Positions 41,601-55,171 of a stretch of DNA of 64,000 bases are shown here, in pieces. Where the stretch lies: positions 127,004 through 191,003 of the forward strand of contig OENT01000134.1 of NCBI GenBank assembly GCA_900239685.1, in the 5' to 3' direction. The translations under genes and the position numbers were made by a program. The notes beneath the pieces are model-generated. The model was given only the letters and a program-made list of their open reading frames with translations. It made no database searches and had not been told where the DNA came from. Each line of letters begins with the position of its first letter. Position 1 is the stretch's first letter. This DNA is from Rotaria macrura. Its lineage: Eukaryota; Rotifera; Eurotatoria; Philodinida; Philodinidae.

Positions 41601-44600
41601 CGTAAATAGAGACGATGAAAATTTTTTATTCATTGAAAAATAATTGACACAAGATTTCGTACGTATTTCTAGTGATCTTGAACGAGAACTAAATGATAAA
41701 CAAGCTAGTGCACAATTATTAGAACGAGAAGTAACTGATGGTCGACGACGTTGTATTGAACTTGAAGATGAACTTGATCAAGTCAATAAAGAAATTGGAG
41801 AAGCTCGAGTAAGTTATTGCTGATTATTTTACTAGGAGAATAGTAAAAAATTTCAGTTTTCATCTTAGTCTGATCGTAATGAAACAAGTCGTGCACAACG
41901 CCGAGCAGAACTTATCGAAAATCTCAAGCAATTTCCCGGTGTGGTATGTATAACAAACAACTTGTTCAGCTTGTGTTCATTTTTAAATTCGGAATGGAAA
42001 AATCGAAGCGTAGATATCAGTATGGAATCTTCATTTAAGGTTAACACTACCTAGAGAGTAATTACAGTCTTTAGAGAACTATGTTTGCAGAATAATTTAC
42101 ATTTCTCAAAATTATAATCGAATCTGAAGAAAATTTTCGTTATCGACAGTAGACTAGGCAATTTAACCTATTAGACTATGTCTAATAACGAACGTATGCC
42201 AAATATCTGAATAGCTTCTTAAGCTGTCAAAAAAACCGATACTCATGTTGTAGTTTGCCCTTGATAACGTTGGAAACTTTTCATTTATTTTTCATATATT
42301 TTGACGTTGGTGATGTTCTGTTGAGAATACTACTGTTACCTGCAAAATCAGCTTCGAATGGCAAAGGAACGCTTTTTTTAACATTTAACATTGAATTTTG
42401 AAATTCGTCGATTAATTAACGAAGGAACTTAAATTGCTAACGATGCATAGCTGCAATAATCTGAAGAATTCTCTGTGCAGTTTACTACTTAATTCGTAGA
42501 ATGTCTAAATACAGAAGCAAGTATGTTATGATATAATCTTTGTGGTACATTGCTAATATGAAACGTTTCATAATAATTTAAACTGTCGGACAAAATTTTT
42601 CTCCATGCCTTAAGTAAATACATATCAATTGCAACTTTTACTAGTTCAAACTTCGAAAATATGTGTACTTTGAATCATTAAAAATGAAACTAGGATTTTT
42701 TCTTCAATCGAACATATCTCAAGAGTAAAAAACTAAAATAAACATCATCACATGCTATTTCGTGTTTGATCATTCAGTACTGAAGCAGCGATTGATAAAT
42801 ATTTCATTCTAAACAGCAACTATTTGCCTGTTTGATGAAGAGGAATTTACAGTTGAAAATCATTAGAAAATAACTTCTGTCTGTTCGATGAGTATATTAC
42901 TTGAATCAAGTTTTCCTCGAATATTTCTCAAATCACATTATGATTAAGAGTCATAACTTGTGGGTGAAAGCTTGTGAACCTTGCCTTCTGCACGACTTGG
43001 TTTTTTTAAAAATTTATGAATGAGACGATCGAAGTCTATTTGCACTAGACGACTAGATTCTAACTAAATCTACATCTATATGGAAATCATCTAGTTAATA
43101 CTGATTATCATTCATATGTTATCTATTTAGTCTGGTCGTTTGATTGATCTTTGTGAGCCTACTCATAAACGTTTTCAAATGGCAATAACAAAAGTTCTTG
43201 GCCGTAACATGGATTCAATTGTTGTCGAACGTGAAACAACAGTTCAATCATGTTTACGTTATATGAAAGAACATCGATATGAACCAGAAACATTCTTACC
43301 GCTTGATTACATAAAAGTGACACCAGTCAATGAACAATTACGGTTGACTTTATTTTTCATTTTTCTATAAAGGAAAAAGCCAATTTTTTATATTTAGAGA
43401 ATTACAAGAACCAAAAAATGTTAAACTTGTTCTTGATGTTATTAAATATGATAAACAATATTATAAAGCACTACTTTACGCATGTGGCAATGCACTTGTT
43501 TGTGATAATGATGATGATGCTCGAAAACTTGCATATGAAAGTGGAAGTCAAAAATTTAAAGTTGTTTCATTGAATGGAACATTGTTTAGTAAATCAGGTG
43601 TTATATCAGGTGGATCAAGGTGAGAAGTCCAATGAAAATAAGCAAACATTTTTTTTCTCATTAAAATTTTAATGAATTCTATTTTATAGTGAATTAAAGG
43701 CTCGTGCTAAACGTTGGGATGAAAAACATCTTGATGCATTACGCTTGCGTAAAGATAAATTATTTGATGAATATAAAGAACAACAGAAGAAAAAAAGACG
43801 TGAAGCTGAATTAATTAATGCTCGGTTAATAGAATAAGAATAGATAGAACAAAAGAAATCAAAACAGTCGAATGATTTTATTTTAGAGCTCAACTACAAC
43901 AACTTGAAAGTCGTCTACGTTATTCAAAAACTGATAAAGAAACAGCAGAGAAGAAACAAAGAGTTCTAATGGAAAAAGAACTTGTTGATTTTCAAGCTAA
44001 ACTTGTTCAATTCGAAGTATGTTTCTAAATGATAAATATCATTAGAACACAGTAAAAACTTTTAACATAAGTTACGAAAACTCGAGTCCTATTAGTAGAT
44101 TTGAGATATACTATATTTAAACATTCATTCGTATATTTTGGATAGTTCAATTACGAGAGATTGTATGCAAGTAACGAATGAAGTCATCGGATTTTAATTG
44201 TATCGATTTTTCATTATTTATCAATAGAGTGCAAAACGCAATTTAAATACTCAGTCTAATCCTATGGATGTAGAGTATTTTCAGGAGCAGAGTTTTAAAG
44301 ATATGATTTAAGAAAAATCATTTCGTCGACAACTATCTATCCACGCTTGAAACTGGAAGTGTCCTGATCAAGCTATGAGAATTGTTGAGTGACGAACAGT
44401 GGAACGAAGGACATTACGAGATTTTTACTTCAACTAATTTAATTTTTAACTTATTCTAAGATTAGAACATCAATAGACAAATAATCGAAAACATAATCAT
44501 GATTGAGTAGAGACGAGAATTTCTATTATGACTAGTCATCATGACTAGAAATAAACTCTCATCTTTATCGACCTAGACTACATTCGAAACGTTTTCTAAT

Positions 44601-47600
44601 TGAATCTGCAGTATTCACGATAGAAAATTTTCATGTTGGATGCATATGTTCTATCATTCAATGCTCCGACAACGTGCGAAGTAATCAACTGTTTCAGTTC
44701 AATCTCGTATTTTTACTGCATTCATCGCTATAAAAAACTGTCGGAAGAATTCGATTAAATTATGTCATTTCTCTAAATGTGTGTGCACTGCTGATCTTTT
44801 TCCTTTTTGTTTTGTTTCATGAAACTCATAAATACGAGTTAATAGCTATAATGTAAGTGAACATCACGATAGACGATCGGTTTTTTAAACGCTATAAATA
44901 ATTTTAGCCAAGAATCAATGCTCTACAAGCATCGATTGATGAACGAGAAAAATTGATATCAAAATTACGTTTGGAAAAAAATAAAATTGAAGATATTGTA
45001 TTTGCTGAATTTTGTAAACAAATTCGTGTAGCTAATATTCGGTATTGTCTTCATGTCTATTCGATTAGTTTTAATGCTTATTTTATTATTCTAAAAGTGT
45101 ATACGAAGATCGAGAATTACAAGCAGCTGAAAAGCGTGCACAAGAACGTCTAGAATTCGAAAATCAAAAGACTAAAATTCAAACCATGCTCGAATTTGAA
45201 CGATCTCGTAATACGGCTGGTCATGTTGAACAGATTACACAAGAAGTTGCTGCTTTAGATGATGCTTTACAAAAATGTCAAAAAAATGAAAAAAAATATC
45301 GAAAAGTAAATTCTTGCAGACAAACCAAACAAAACTATTCACATTTCATACGATTATTTTTGAATATATTCAGATTATTGAAGATCTTCAAACGGAAATT
45401 ACTGATATAAAAGATCGTCTACTAGATCATAAGAAGAAAATCGAATTTCAAGACCGTGAAATAGGTGATTGTACGAAACGTGCAGCTCAATTGAATAAAG
45501 ATTATAATGAACAACGAAAACGTCTACAACTTATTGAAAGTGACATTGAAAAATTACGTTCGGATCGACACAATTATTATCGTACAGCTAAAGTAATCTT
45601 ATTGAATACGAAAATTTCTTTTTGCAAATTTCAAGAAAACACTTTGCTCATAGACAGTATAAAAATTTCCTATAAATTATCCTAGATTGATACACATTCT
45701 TACTCCCGTATCGTTTTTCTAGTGACAAACAAATTTTCAATCTATTCATGACTTACGACTATTGACTTGAAACTTTTGTATACATACACTAGAAGTCATT
45801 ACAAAGACAAACTACTAGTCTCATATATCTTTGAGATTTAGTTCAAATATTTTGAATTTTTATTTTACGAAAACGGAACCCATGTGTAAATAATTTTATG
45901 CGAAATATTAAGACACAGTGTGAAAATGACGTCCTCTCTATAATCTCGAACTGAAAAGTCGAACCTGATTCATGCGCAAGGATCTCTCGCATCAAGGCAT
46001 AGTTGTTGGATTGAAAAATTCCCGTCGGAAACTTTTATATTACAAAGTACGCGTATTTTAGTGTGAACAATTAGACTATTCTCTTTAGAGCATGCAATCT
46101 CTAACGAATTCATACAGCCAGTAGCTATCATAATTAAGACATGACTTTTTTTTCAAATCTATTATTCTAAACGAGAACCATTGATTATTTTTAATATGAC
46201 CTTCAATAGTAAACATATCCAACTGATACGTTCGCTTTTGAATCAGGACAGTATGCATCAGGCAGGTCTTCATGGGCTATGAAAAGCTTAAAAACATTTT
46301 ATTTCACTAGTTTATTGTTGGCGACGTATTGCAGTTTTCAAAAATTTTGAATCCGCAGGCCAAGGTTCTTCTCAGAAACACTAGAAAAATGGAGTTTTGA
46401 AACTTTGCACAGAAAGAGGTTATATTGCGAATATTGTCTTGTGAAAGTTTAAAAAGTTTTCGTTCTTCCTTATCCGAAGATTAAAGAGCTATGGTCGGTA
46501 ACAGCATGGTTTAAGATCACTCATATAAATTGCCGGATTCGATGCTCTTATTTCAGACTAGGAAGAATCCAAATATCTGAAATTTTCACAATAAACTATT
46601 TTCAATGTAATCTGTTTCTATGCAAAGTCGAAAGTCAAAACTCTATTTTCGTGGTGTTCCTGAGGTGGACTACCACCTAGTGATAAAAATATCTTGAAAA
46701 AAATCCTATATCTCGGTAACAAAAAAACTAGTGGCACGAAATCCTATCAGGATGTTCATAACTCATTGGCACCTTCAAAACTGATTTATCAGTTGGATAT
46801 GTTCCCTCGTTCATCGACACTTGATCATATCGAAGTTATAAAACAGAATAATTACACGAGTAACTCATTCGATAGTGTATAATAATCACGTCACGAAATT
46901 TTATGGAACGATCAAAGAAAGTTCTTCGGCCTAAAAAAAACATGTCTATCAATAATCATTGATGTCTGCTGGCATAGTTCTAAGTCTTTCTTTAAATTGG
47001 TTCCAATTGTTTATAGGTTAATGAAATAGCATTACCATTCCGTGGTAATGCAGGTTCGATGGCTGCTATATCGCTTGCTGAAACATCATCATCTGATGAT
47101 ACAAGTGTTGTGAGCACACAAACACAAAATAATTCTACAACAACAATATTAATGACACAATCAACGACAGTAACTGATTCATCAACAATATCCAATATTG
47201 ATGGAACATTAGCAAGTCAACAGGATACAAAACAAATATATGACGTCGAAGATAGATTTGAATTGAATTTCAAACGTTTACGTGATGATCTCAAAAAGAT
47301 TACTTACGAACAAGTTGATAAAGAAGAAAAGTTACTTATTAAACACATGGCTGATATTGAAGTACAGTTACAAAAACATCTTCCACAAACATCAATCATC
47401 GATGCACGTTCACGTGAAATGAAAACAACATTTGAATTAACAAATGCTGAATTCGAACGTGCACGTAATGCAGCTAAACGTGCCCGACAAGCTTTTGAAA
47501 AAGTTAAAAAAGAACGTTATGATCGTTTTAATGCACTCTATGAACATGTATCAGCATGTATTGATGATATATATAAATCATTGACTAATTCACAAGCAGC

Positions 47601-48734
47601 TGTCGCTTGTTTAACAGCTGAAGATGCCGAAGAACCATATCGTGGTGGAATTACATATAATTGTGTTGCACCTGGTAAACGTTTTCAAGCAATGGAAAAT
47701 TTATCTGGTGGTGAAAAAACTGTCGCAGCTATTTGTCTTCTCTTTGCATTAAGAAGGTTTGTTCATTTCTTTATATCGACAAATGAAATTACCTAACGAG
47801 AAGAATTATTTGATTCTCAGTAGTTTTGACTTCTACAGTAAGAACCGTGCATACGTGCATGTAGAAGTAATGATAGAAAATACGGCAAGTATAAAAATAA
47901 AGATTTGAATTTCGTCAAGAGATGATCTATTGACAATAGATTTCTAGATCGTTCTAACTACTACTCAATTAGCATCTTCAATCGCTTTAAGTACAGTCGG
48001 AATCATTCTAATAGGCTTTGCAATTTCAAATGTGAACTTAATCAAACTCACCTTAGTCGAACATATAATTCTAATTGAATACCTGACGTTTGCTCGAGTT
48101 CCTCGCATTGTTATCAATGCACTGTGAACACTGTGATAGTTACTAAAAGAATTCATTAGGACGAAACTAAATGTATTAAGTATTGACTATTGTCTCGCTG
48201 ATCTTGAAATACGAAAAACCTTTGTATTCAACTCCGGAATATCATAAGAGTAGGTAATTCATCGCAGATGCCATAGTTAAGTTGTAACTCATCGATTGAC
48301 TTATGAAAGCAACTCTCACTCTGAGAAAAAGATGTTCCCAGTCAATAATCAACAGTAAGATTTATCTATATCGAAAGCTATGACAATGATTCTCTTTTTT
48401 TATTCAAGTTTTAAACCAGCACCATTCTTCTTATTGGATGAAGTTGATGCTGCTCTCGACAATACAAACATTGGCAAGGTAGCTGATTTTATTCGAGAAC
48501 AATCTGCATCAGAATTTCAATGTATCGTCATATCATTAAAAGAACAATTTTTTTCACGTGCAGATGCACTTGTTGGTATCTATCCTGAAGTAAAAATTTT
48601 ATTGAATCATAAAATTTAATAAACTATTTATTTGTTTTTTGATTTAGCCTGGTGATTGTATTACTAGTCATTGTCTTACATTAGATTTAAATCAATTTGA
48701 TGAACGAGAAAATATTGAACATATTCGTAATTAA
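38619..48734 (+). CDS. SMC1: SMC1, cohesin core ATPase subunit
   Basis: Nineteen exons, all with GT-AG junctions in phase: 38619-38730, 38778-38854, 38926-39411, 39475-39687, 40183-40268, 41126-41291, 41387-41601, 41673-41808, 41869-41943, 43131-43342, 43398-43619, 43690-43824, 43887-44016, 44908-45041, 45098-45305, 45374-45592, 47017-47756, 48409-48589, 48648-48734. They encode 1277 residues; human SMC1A has 1233. Together with SMC3 and the kleisin RAD21 it forms the ring that holds sister chromatids. Visible parts are Walker A GPNGSGKS (33-40), two long coiled coils, the hinge (about 515-660, with [17 protein letters not shown] and SGVISGGS), the ABC signature NLSGGEKTV (about 1170-1178) and Walker [13 protein letters not shown] (about 1195-1206). 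The segment ESIAMK.PKE.TA.FEE.SRSGEL is specific to SMC1. The Ser/Thr-rich loop at about 957-1013 is longer than in vertebrates. No disabling change was found. Confidence 0.96.
46371..46664. mobile_element. small foldback element in SMC1 intron 16
   Basis: The arms 46371-46418 and 46611-46664 are inverted, partly diverged copies; the left starts CTCAGAAACACTAGAAAAAT and the right is its approximate complement. The flanks contain another pair, CATATCCAACTGATA near 46208 and its complement near 46788, so the element or an outer one may be longer. It lies in the largest SMC1 intron (45593-47016) and is non-coding. It is probably an old MITE. Confidence 0.5.
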
Positions 48735-48843
48735 GAAAAGTTTTATTTTCTGCTATTTTTTGTATATAATTTCACATATGTATATATATATGCATATGTA
48801 TATATTGATGAAGAGAATAATTTGAACATAAAATTAAAAAAAT

Positions 48844-48849
48844 AATAAA
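48844..48849 (+). promoter_or_regulatory. probable SMC1 polyadenylation signal
   Basis: An AATAAA hexamer lies 110 bases after the SMC1 stop codon in A-rich sequence. This is a plausible position for 3' end formation; no transcript evidence is available. Confidence 0.5.
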
Positions 48850-49054
48850 GTATACTTTTGTGCGATGAAATGTTTGTTGTTAATTGACATAAGAACGAAA
48901 GAAAAAAGCGTTTAGGTTTCTTTCATCTGTCATATTGTACGACAGTAAAATTGTTTGTGTTTGTGCGAGTAATGACGCTCATGTATTTTTTTTTCGTCAA
49001 CTCATATGCTAACGATCACAGAAACTGTCGATTTCTTTCACAACAATCATTAAT

Positions 49055-49639
49055 ATGGATGAATTCATTCGACAACTAACCTAACTCACGATAATAAAGA
49101 ATTGGAAAAGCAATGGTCAGATATACATAGTAAATTACATCGCTTATCCATTAGTAATTCTGAAATCGATCGATTGAATATTCATATCAAGTCATTAGAT
49201 GCTCTTATTGATTATATTCTAGTTGATACTGAAGAAGCTATCCAACTAAAATTATCATTGATTGAAATATCAGTTAAATAATTTACTAATGATCCTAGAC
49301 CATCATTAGATGAATTCGTACGAATATTTTGTTGTGCATTAGACATATCACATACGAATAATTTATTGAATGTAACAATTCTCAAAGAACTCTATTTGCA
49401 AACTAGAATCGGCGAACAATTATCAACAATGCCATCTGTAGATTCAATTAATTCAATATTGAATTGTTTACAAAAACATGAATTTCTTGATAAAGATTTC
49501 TATATTAAAATACAAGACACATGGAATAGTTTTTTATCACGAGATGTTTTTTCACCATTAACTATGGATCACAATAAACTGAACTATGAAAATATCGTGG
49601 TAAATATGAGAAGTAGTTTTCAACGTGTTAACAGATAAT
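49055..49639 (+). pseudogene. decayed N-terminal part of a helical, armadillo-like protein gene
   Basis: Reading starts at ATG 49055 (MDEFIRQL), then changes frame within about 30 bases. It continues as an alpha-helical sequence (HDNKELEKQWSDIHSKL onward), meets a TAA at 49279-49281 and goes on in the same frame to 49639. The downstream part (for example LNVTILKELYLQTRIGEQL) looks genuine and continuous across the stop, so I read this as a broken gene rather than separate short genes. Together with the fragments at 51779-52751 and 55172-55862 it may be one ancestral gene upstream of the Death-TIR module at 57490. The family was not recognised beyond a repeat-rich helical look. Confidence 0.55.
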
Positions 49640-51778
49640 GCCATAGTGATTACTCTATTTTTCTCAGTCATATTATAAAAGTACTTCTCAGTGTTGTTGA
49701 CATATCAATCGGATTGTTTGAAAAACATTCTTAGTAGTGAAAATTCGTCATGATGATGAAGATGCAGTTCTATTTTAGATGAAGCGTTGCACTCATCTAG
49801 CCATAAGATTTTTCAATGATGATGAATATATATGATACAACCTCGATGCTTTCAGATTGACTCAATCTGAGAACTTCGATTGCAAGAACATTGCGGCGAT
49901 TTGTATTATATGACTGAATTACGGATTTAACAGTGACGCTGAGATACCGATCTACGGTACATCATGAGAACTATGATTCTTTGCAGAAGACAGAAGAGCT
50001 CAAAAGTTATGACAGATATACTCGCTATTCAATTTTTCGAAGTCACAAAATATATCTAATTTCTATACAATTGAACCCTCCTCAGTTAAAATAAATTTTC
50101 CTAGCTGAAAAATTCGAAATCAACTAAAGAAAATTAGGATTTTATAACGTATTGATAATCATAACGAGTAGTTCACGACACAAAAAATTGGTTGATTCAC
50201 ATCTCATCTCATGATATAGTATCGCCAACGTAAATCTCTTTATTTTTCTCTTGAAAAATATGAACATACAACTTAAACGAAATCATTCTGCGAATATTAG
50301 TGTCTAGACAAATTTCTAGCGAAAAAGAAATATTCATGTACACAAAAATCTTCGAATCAAACATTTGCTAGGGCTCAATAATTCAGTCATTCTCTCTTTA
50401 CTATACTACTGAATTATTTCACCGAAATCGATTTTAAACAGATGGCTCATATGCAGCTCAATCAAATTTTTCAATATAGAATTGAAGAGCATGTAATCCT
50501 TCAGAACAAGATCATTTCTTATCGATATACTTGTACATGACAAAATAAGTTGAAACAATATTTCTGATGTATTGTAAGACTTCTGATGACTATCTGCATT
50601 TTCTAGATCCTTAAAGTGACAGAGAAATCTCTCATATATGTCCAAACTGAAGAGTTGTTTCCATAATCCACTCGTAGCGCATTCGACCGTGATAAAACGT
50701 TTGTTCTAGACATTCTGGAAAGCGTTTATAGTGACTATTGGTTTTATTTGCAAAAGACGATGAATCTCTTACTTTATCGAAATGCTGATGAAAACACTCT
50801 GCACCTAGTGGAGGACTTTTTCACTCAATATCTAGAGATTCAAAGTATGAACAATTGGGATTTTTCTCTCTCTCTCGTTCTCTCCGCACTTTAAAATATA
50901 TTTCTTCGGCATGATATCAACTATTTCTCCTGGAAAGATATATACGGAAGTAGTCTGTCTGAATTAATACAACGACTTCTTATTCACTCTTGGTCTACGA
51001 TCCTCTAATGACGATGCCTGTCAATGTGTGAATTCAGGACGCTATCAGGTTTCCAGTTGTTCGTCTTTCCACGAGCGTAAATAGCGAGAAATTTAAAAGA
51101 ACGCAGAGTAGCAATACAATTAGTGTCTATTGTCCATAAATTATTAAGGTTGAAAGTCTTTCAGAAGTACTGAATTCGACAATCAAGGACGACTGTTCGC
51201 TCCTACTACTTTGATGCCCGTCTCTAGGAGAGAGAGAGAGAGCCGAACACTTTGAATCCATCACAGGTGTTGATGAACTCGTAAAACTCTATCTATTAAA
51301 AATGACTCAACATAATTTGCATGAGCGTAAAAACCAGCATACATAATTATTTAGTTCTTGCACTAGTTGAAGAACGACAAATCATTCTCTACTACAAAAG
51401 TAGTGCAGGGCTCTTGAGTTTATTTCAAAGAAAAACCCTATTGTTAACCGACAACAAATATTTTATATATTCCAACGAACACTTTCTCTATGAAAAAGTC
51501 CAAATCTTCCATCGATATTTTGGAAGTTTAATCAAACTTTATAAAAATAAAAAGAACCAACGGCTATACATCCACTAAAATTTTGTGAAGCAACACTTTA
51601 TTCTATAAATTCTCTGTTATTATTTTTATATGATAATTAGTAATATGAAAGTAACTTCTCTTCTGCTCATTTACCATGACTCGAATGAATGACATTAGTT
51701 GCTTCTATTTTTATCCGATTGATATCATCAACGAAGCGTGAATAAATCTTTTTCGAGCAACATTTACACATTCTTTAG
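49640..51778. other. degraded stretch between pseudogene fragments
   Basis: Parts of 50720-51300 still read as protein-like on the plus strand (for example NADENTLHLVEDFFTQYLEI and RNLKERRVAIQLVSIVHKLL) but are interrupted by many stops. A CT tract (about 50868-50884) and a GA tract (51229-51242) interrupt it. This is probably further decayed sequence of the same gene or an inserted neighbour. Confidence 0.35.
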
Positions 51779-52751
51779 TATTTTCATTTCAAAAAAAAGG
51801 TGGGCCGCTCGTAATTCACATCAATCAAAAGTTTGGTCGGAGATACCACATATTTTAATTGGTACACTACCAACACTATTCCATAGTTATACTACTTGTA
51901 TAGACGACGCACAATCTTATTTATTGATATGTCTTGAAACATCTATATCATCGCATTATATTCAAGTAATTGTTCAATCTTATAAATACCAAGTTGATCT
52001 ATTCGTAAAAAATGCATCTAAAATATACATAACTATGGAAAAACTTGTCTTACAAAATAGAATCAAGGATGCAGAATATTTCATGAATGATACTATTATC
52101 GTTCATTTTAAATCTATAAATAATCTTGAAGAATTACTTCAAATGCTAATTCGTATATTTTCAATAGTGAACATCGAATCTCGAACTAGTTTTTGTACAT
52201 TGTTAATATCATCAATATCCTATGAATTGACGCGCAAAAAATACAATAAAAAATTAGCTGGAATTTTCTTCTTGTAATCCTTAGTTTACATACGATTGAA
52301 GCTCCTCCATCGGCACATCGCATATTGTTAATAAATGATTTTTATCCATGGAAACAACTAGATAAACAAATAACTCGTCTCATAAAATTATGTGCCACTT
52401 ATGATGATATTATCAGTGATATACATTATCCGGAACTTGATTATTTAGAAAAAAATATTAAGTTTCATTAATGAACGAGCTAAAAGTAATGCAAACATAT
52501 TACGTGCAACACATGAATGCGCTTTACAAGCTGTATTAAAATGGTCATCAATGATCAATAGTAATACAGGAAAGCCATACAGTCAACATGTATTTTACAT
52601 GGGACAAACAATGTTGGAATTGATTAATCGAGAAGAAATGACTGTTGATATATGCAGCCGGATTCTTGAAATTGTGCGACAATACATGAATGATAGTAAT
52701 CAAACTGATGATTTAAATAAAATGTGTGAGAACCTGTTAAAAGTAGGCTAA
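51779..52751 (+). pseudogene. decayed helical-repeat segment of the same gene
   Basis: Three consecutive protein-like pieces lie in different frames: 51780-52277 (for example SEIPHILIGTLPTLFHSY, YEF-type helices), then about 52275-52470 (SLHTIEAPPSAHRILLINDF), then about 52467-52751 (INERAKSNANILRATHECAL to LNKMCENLLKVG). Each follows the last without a usable intron, so at least two frameshifts separate them. Composition is Leu/Ile-rich and helical, as in armadillo-like scaffolds. The family was not recognised. Confidence 0.55.
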
Positions 52752-55171
52752 TGTATCACAAAGCAATAGCATTGCTTTTTTTTTAGTTTTTGATCAAGTT
52801 AATAGCTGAATCTATCGCACTACTGAAAACTCTGCTATTAACCTTGCACGAACAGATAGCTTCGTTTCTTTTAAAGGCATTCAATTGTTCGTTTACTACT
52901 GAAAGCGGATCAATGACATTGGCACATTGAACAAGTTTTGTTCTATGGCTTGGATTAGGATTATGTCTTAATGGTGAAGATGATGCCCGTTCGTATGAAT
53001 CATGTGTCGATCGGTTATATCATTTGATCTATCAAGAAGAACAACAACAATTACATCAATGGTAGATACATGATTGGTGTATTCACAATTTCTTGAAGAA
53101 GTTATTGATCTTAAACAATTTATGTTCCTATCAATCATGTCTGTCAGTTACATTCATCGAACTTGAAGTCTTCCAAATTAAATTCGAACCAGTGATGAGA
53201 TAGGTTTGTGTATTTTATGAACTGCACCGAACCGAACCGAACCGATCCAAACCGAATGAGTTAAATATATTTACGATCTCTTTGAAAGTTGAAGATATCC
53301 TTAGAATATTTGCTTTTGTAAAAGATGATCTTTTATGCATACTTCACATATACATAGATTGAGTCATAACGAGTGCGACACTAAGTATTTTGCAAATATG
53401 TCAGTATAGATCAGCCATATAGTCTTGGTTGTTTACGAAAAAATATGTGTCATGAAAAGATCTACAAAAACTATAGAAATAAATCCTTATTGTTGTGTTT
53501 TTATCGTAGCTCTCATATTCAAAGTGAGCAAGTCCCATGAAAGTACTATGAACCACAGTATTAGATATGTCGAAGACATTTTTGCTTTCAAAAGAAAATT
53601 ACTTGTGCAACTTTTGCTGAGCTTTAAATAGTACATCTTTGAAAAAACGACCACAGCGTTATAATTTTCCAAAGTCGAGCTATTCTCAAAAGGAAAAGAA
53701 GTCTTCAAAGTATTTTTCTTATAGAATATATAATGGAACATAGTGTCATCATATGGCCTGTTCACTTGGATTATCGAACATACTATTACAGAAAATTAAT
53801 AGGGATTTGTATTGACATTTTTTCTAGAGCTTTTGACTGCACAATATTCTGAAATAAAAGTCAAGGTTTTCTCATTTTCTCAAGTAGAAATATTTGTAAA
53901 ATAAAAAAGTGTTTCCACCATTTAATAGTGTGCAACATAATACTATCATGTAATCTATTCATTCGCATATTGGAGGGACCATTAAAACAAGTCAATAAGG
54001 ATTTGATCATACAGTTTTAGTAGAACTTTTCGAGTCGTATCTTTTGAAGAAAGAATCGTAATCATACGGCTTATTTCTACTGAAATTTTTGCAAAAAACT
54101 AACTTTTGCAATCATGATTATTCACGTAGTATACATTCCTTCATCTAGATTGAGGAAAAATATAGGTATCTCAACTAATGAAAAATAAAACCAATGCTAC
54201 CAGTCTTGAAGATGTAGATTGATACATTTTTGCATCAACATACCTCTTGTTGATAAGAGTCGATATTTGTAGAGGTGTCTTTAATTAAAAAACAAATTTG
54301 CATTATTTAACAGAAGAAAAGTCAATTGATTAAAATAGAAAACAAAGCTCAAGCTTAAAATGAACAAAAGCATATAACTACTGATATTTAGGTAGATTTC
54401 ACAGTTTGGCGTTCGATGATCTGGATTCCCACTCAGAATAATTGTAAAAGCATTCGTTTCGCACTAAACGACAAATAATCGTGATAGATGAAGAATCCTT
54501 TACTGTTTTCATCAAGAATCGAAAAATGTATTCAATGCAAACAACAAAACGGTTTCATGGGATTTAAATCGAACAGAATCGAACCGAACCGTTTTTAGTA
54601 TTTGAAAATTTTGAATCGAACCGATTTCATCCCTGATTCGAACCGATACGCGCAAACGATAGTAATAGTCGGAATGAAAATTTTCTAATTAAAATCAACT
54701 AATTAGTTACATCGAAGATGCTAGCGATGAAATGATTTTTTACTATTTTCTGATTAGACGTTTGATGACGAATGTATTGTATTCACTTTATGAGATTATA
54801 AGAATCTGTCGAGTTTAAACAGTTTTGGGCATTAATATCACAGAGCCTAAAGGTACTTCGACGACCTCTATTTTTGCCTTTAATGATACATTCTGCTAGA
54901 TGCTTAAATGTGAAACTTCCTATTTATGTTTTTCCAGAAAAGACACGAAATTTGTAATAATTCTACTCAATTTACAACCATCATGGTATAAATCATTTCT
55001 ATAAGTAGATAACGTTTGAGCAAGATGAACAACGCAGGATACAACTTTGAAAATTCTATTCATATTTCAAGTCTACCCCGGTTCATTGAATAATAAACCA
55101 AATAGATTGATTCGTTTTGATTAAATCTAGTCAGCGAGAAAAATCAAATTCGGCATTAGTATTCTTTGAAA
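52752..55171. other. likely insertion with CCGAACCGAACC-type sequence near both ends
   Basis: About 52950-53066 still looks like the pseudogene (GEDDARSYESCVDRLYHLIY). After that the coding look vanishes until 55172. Near 53228-53250 there is a run of CCGAA units, and similar ACCGAACCG words recur near 54575-54650. The 1.4 kb between them is AT-rich and may be an inserted element. No ends or target duplication could be fixed. Confidence 0.35.
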
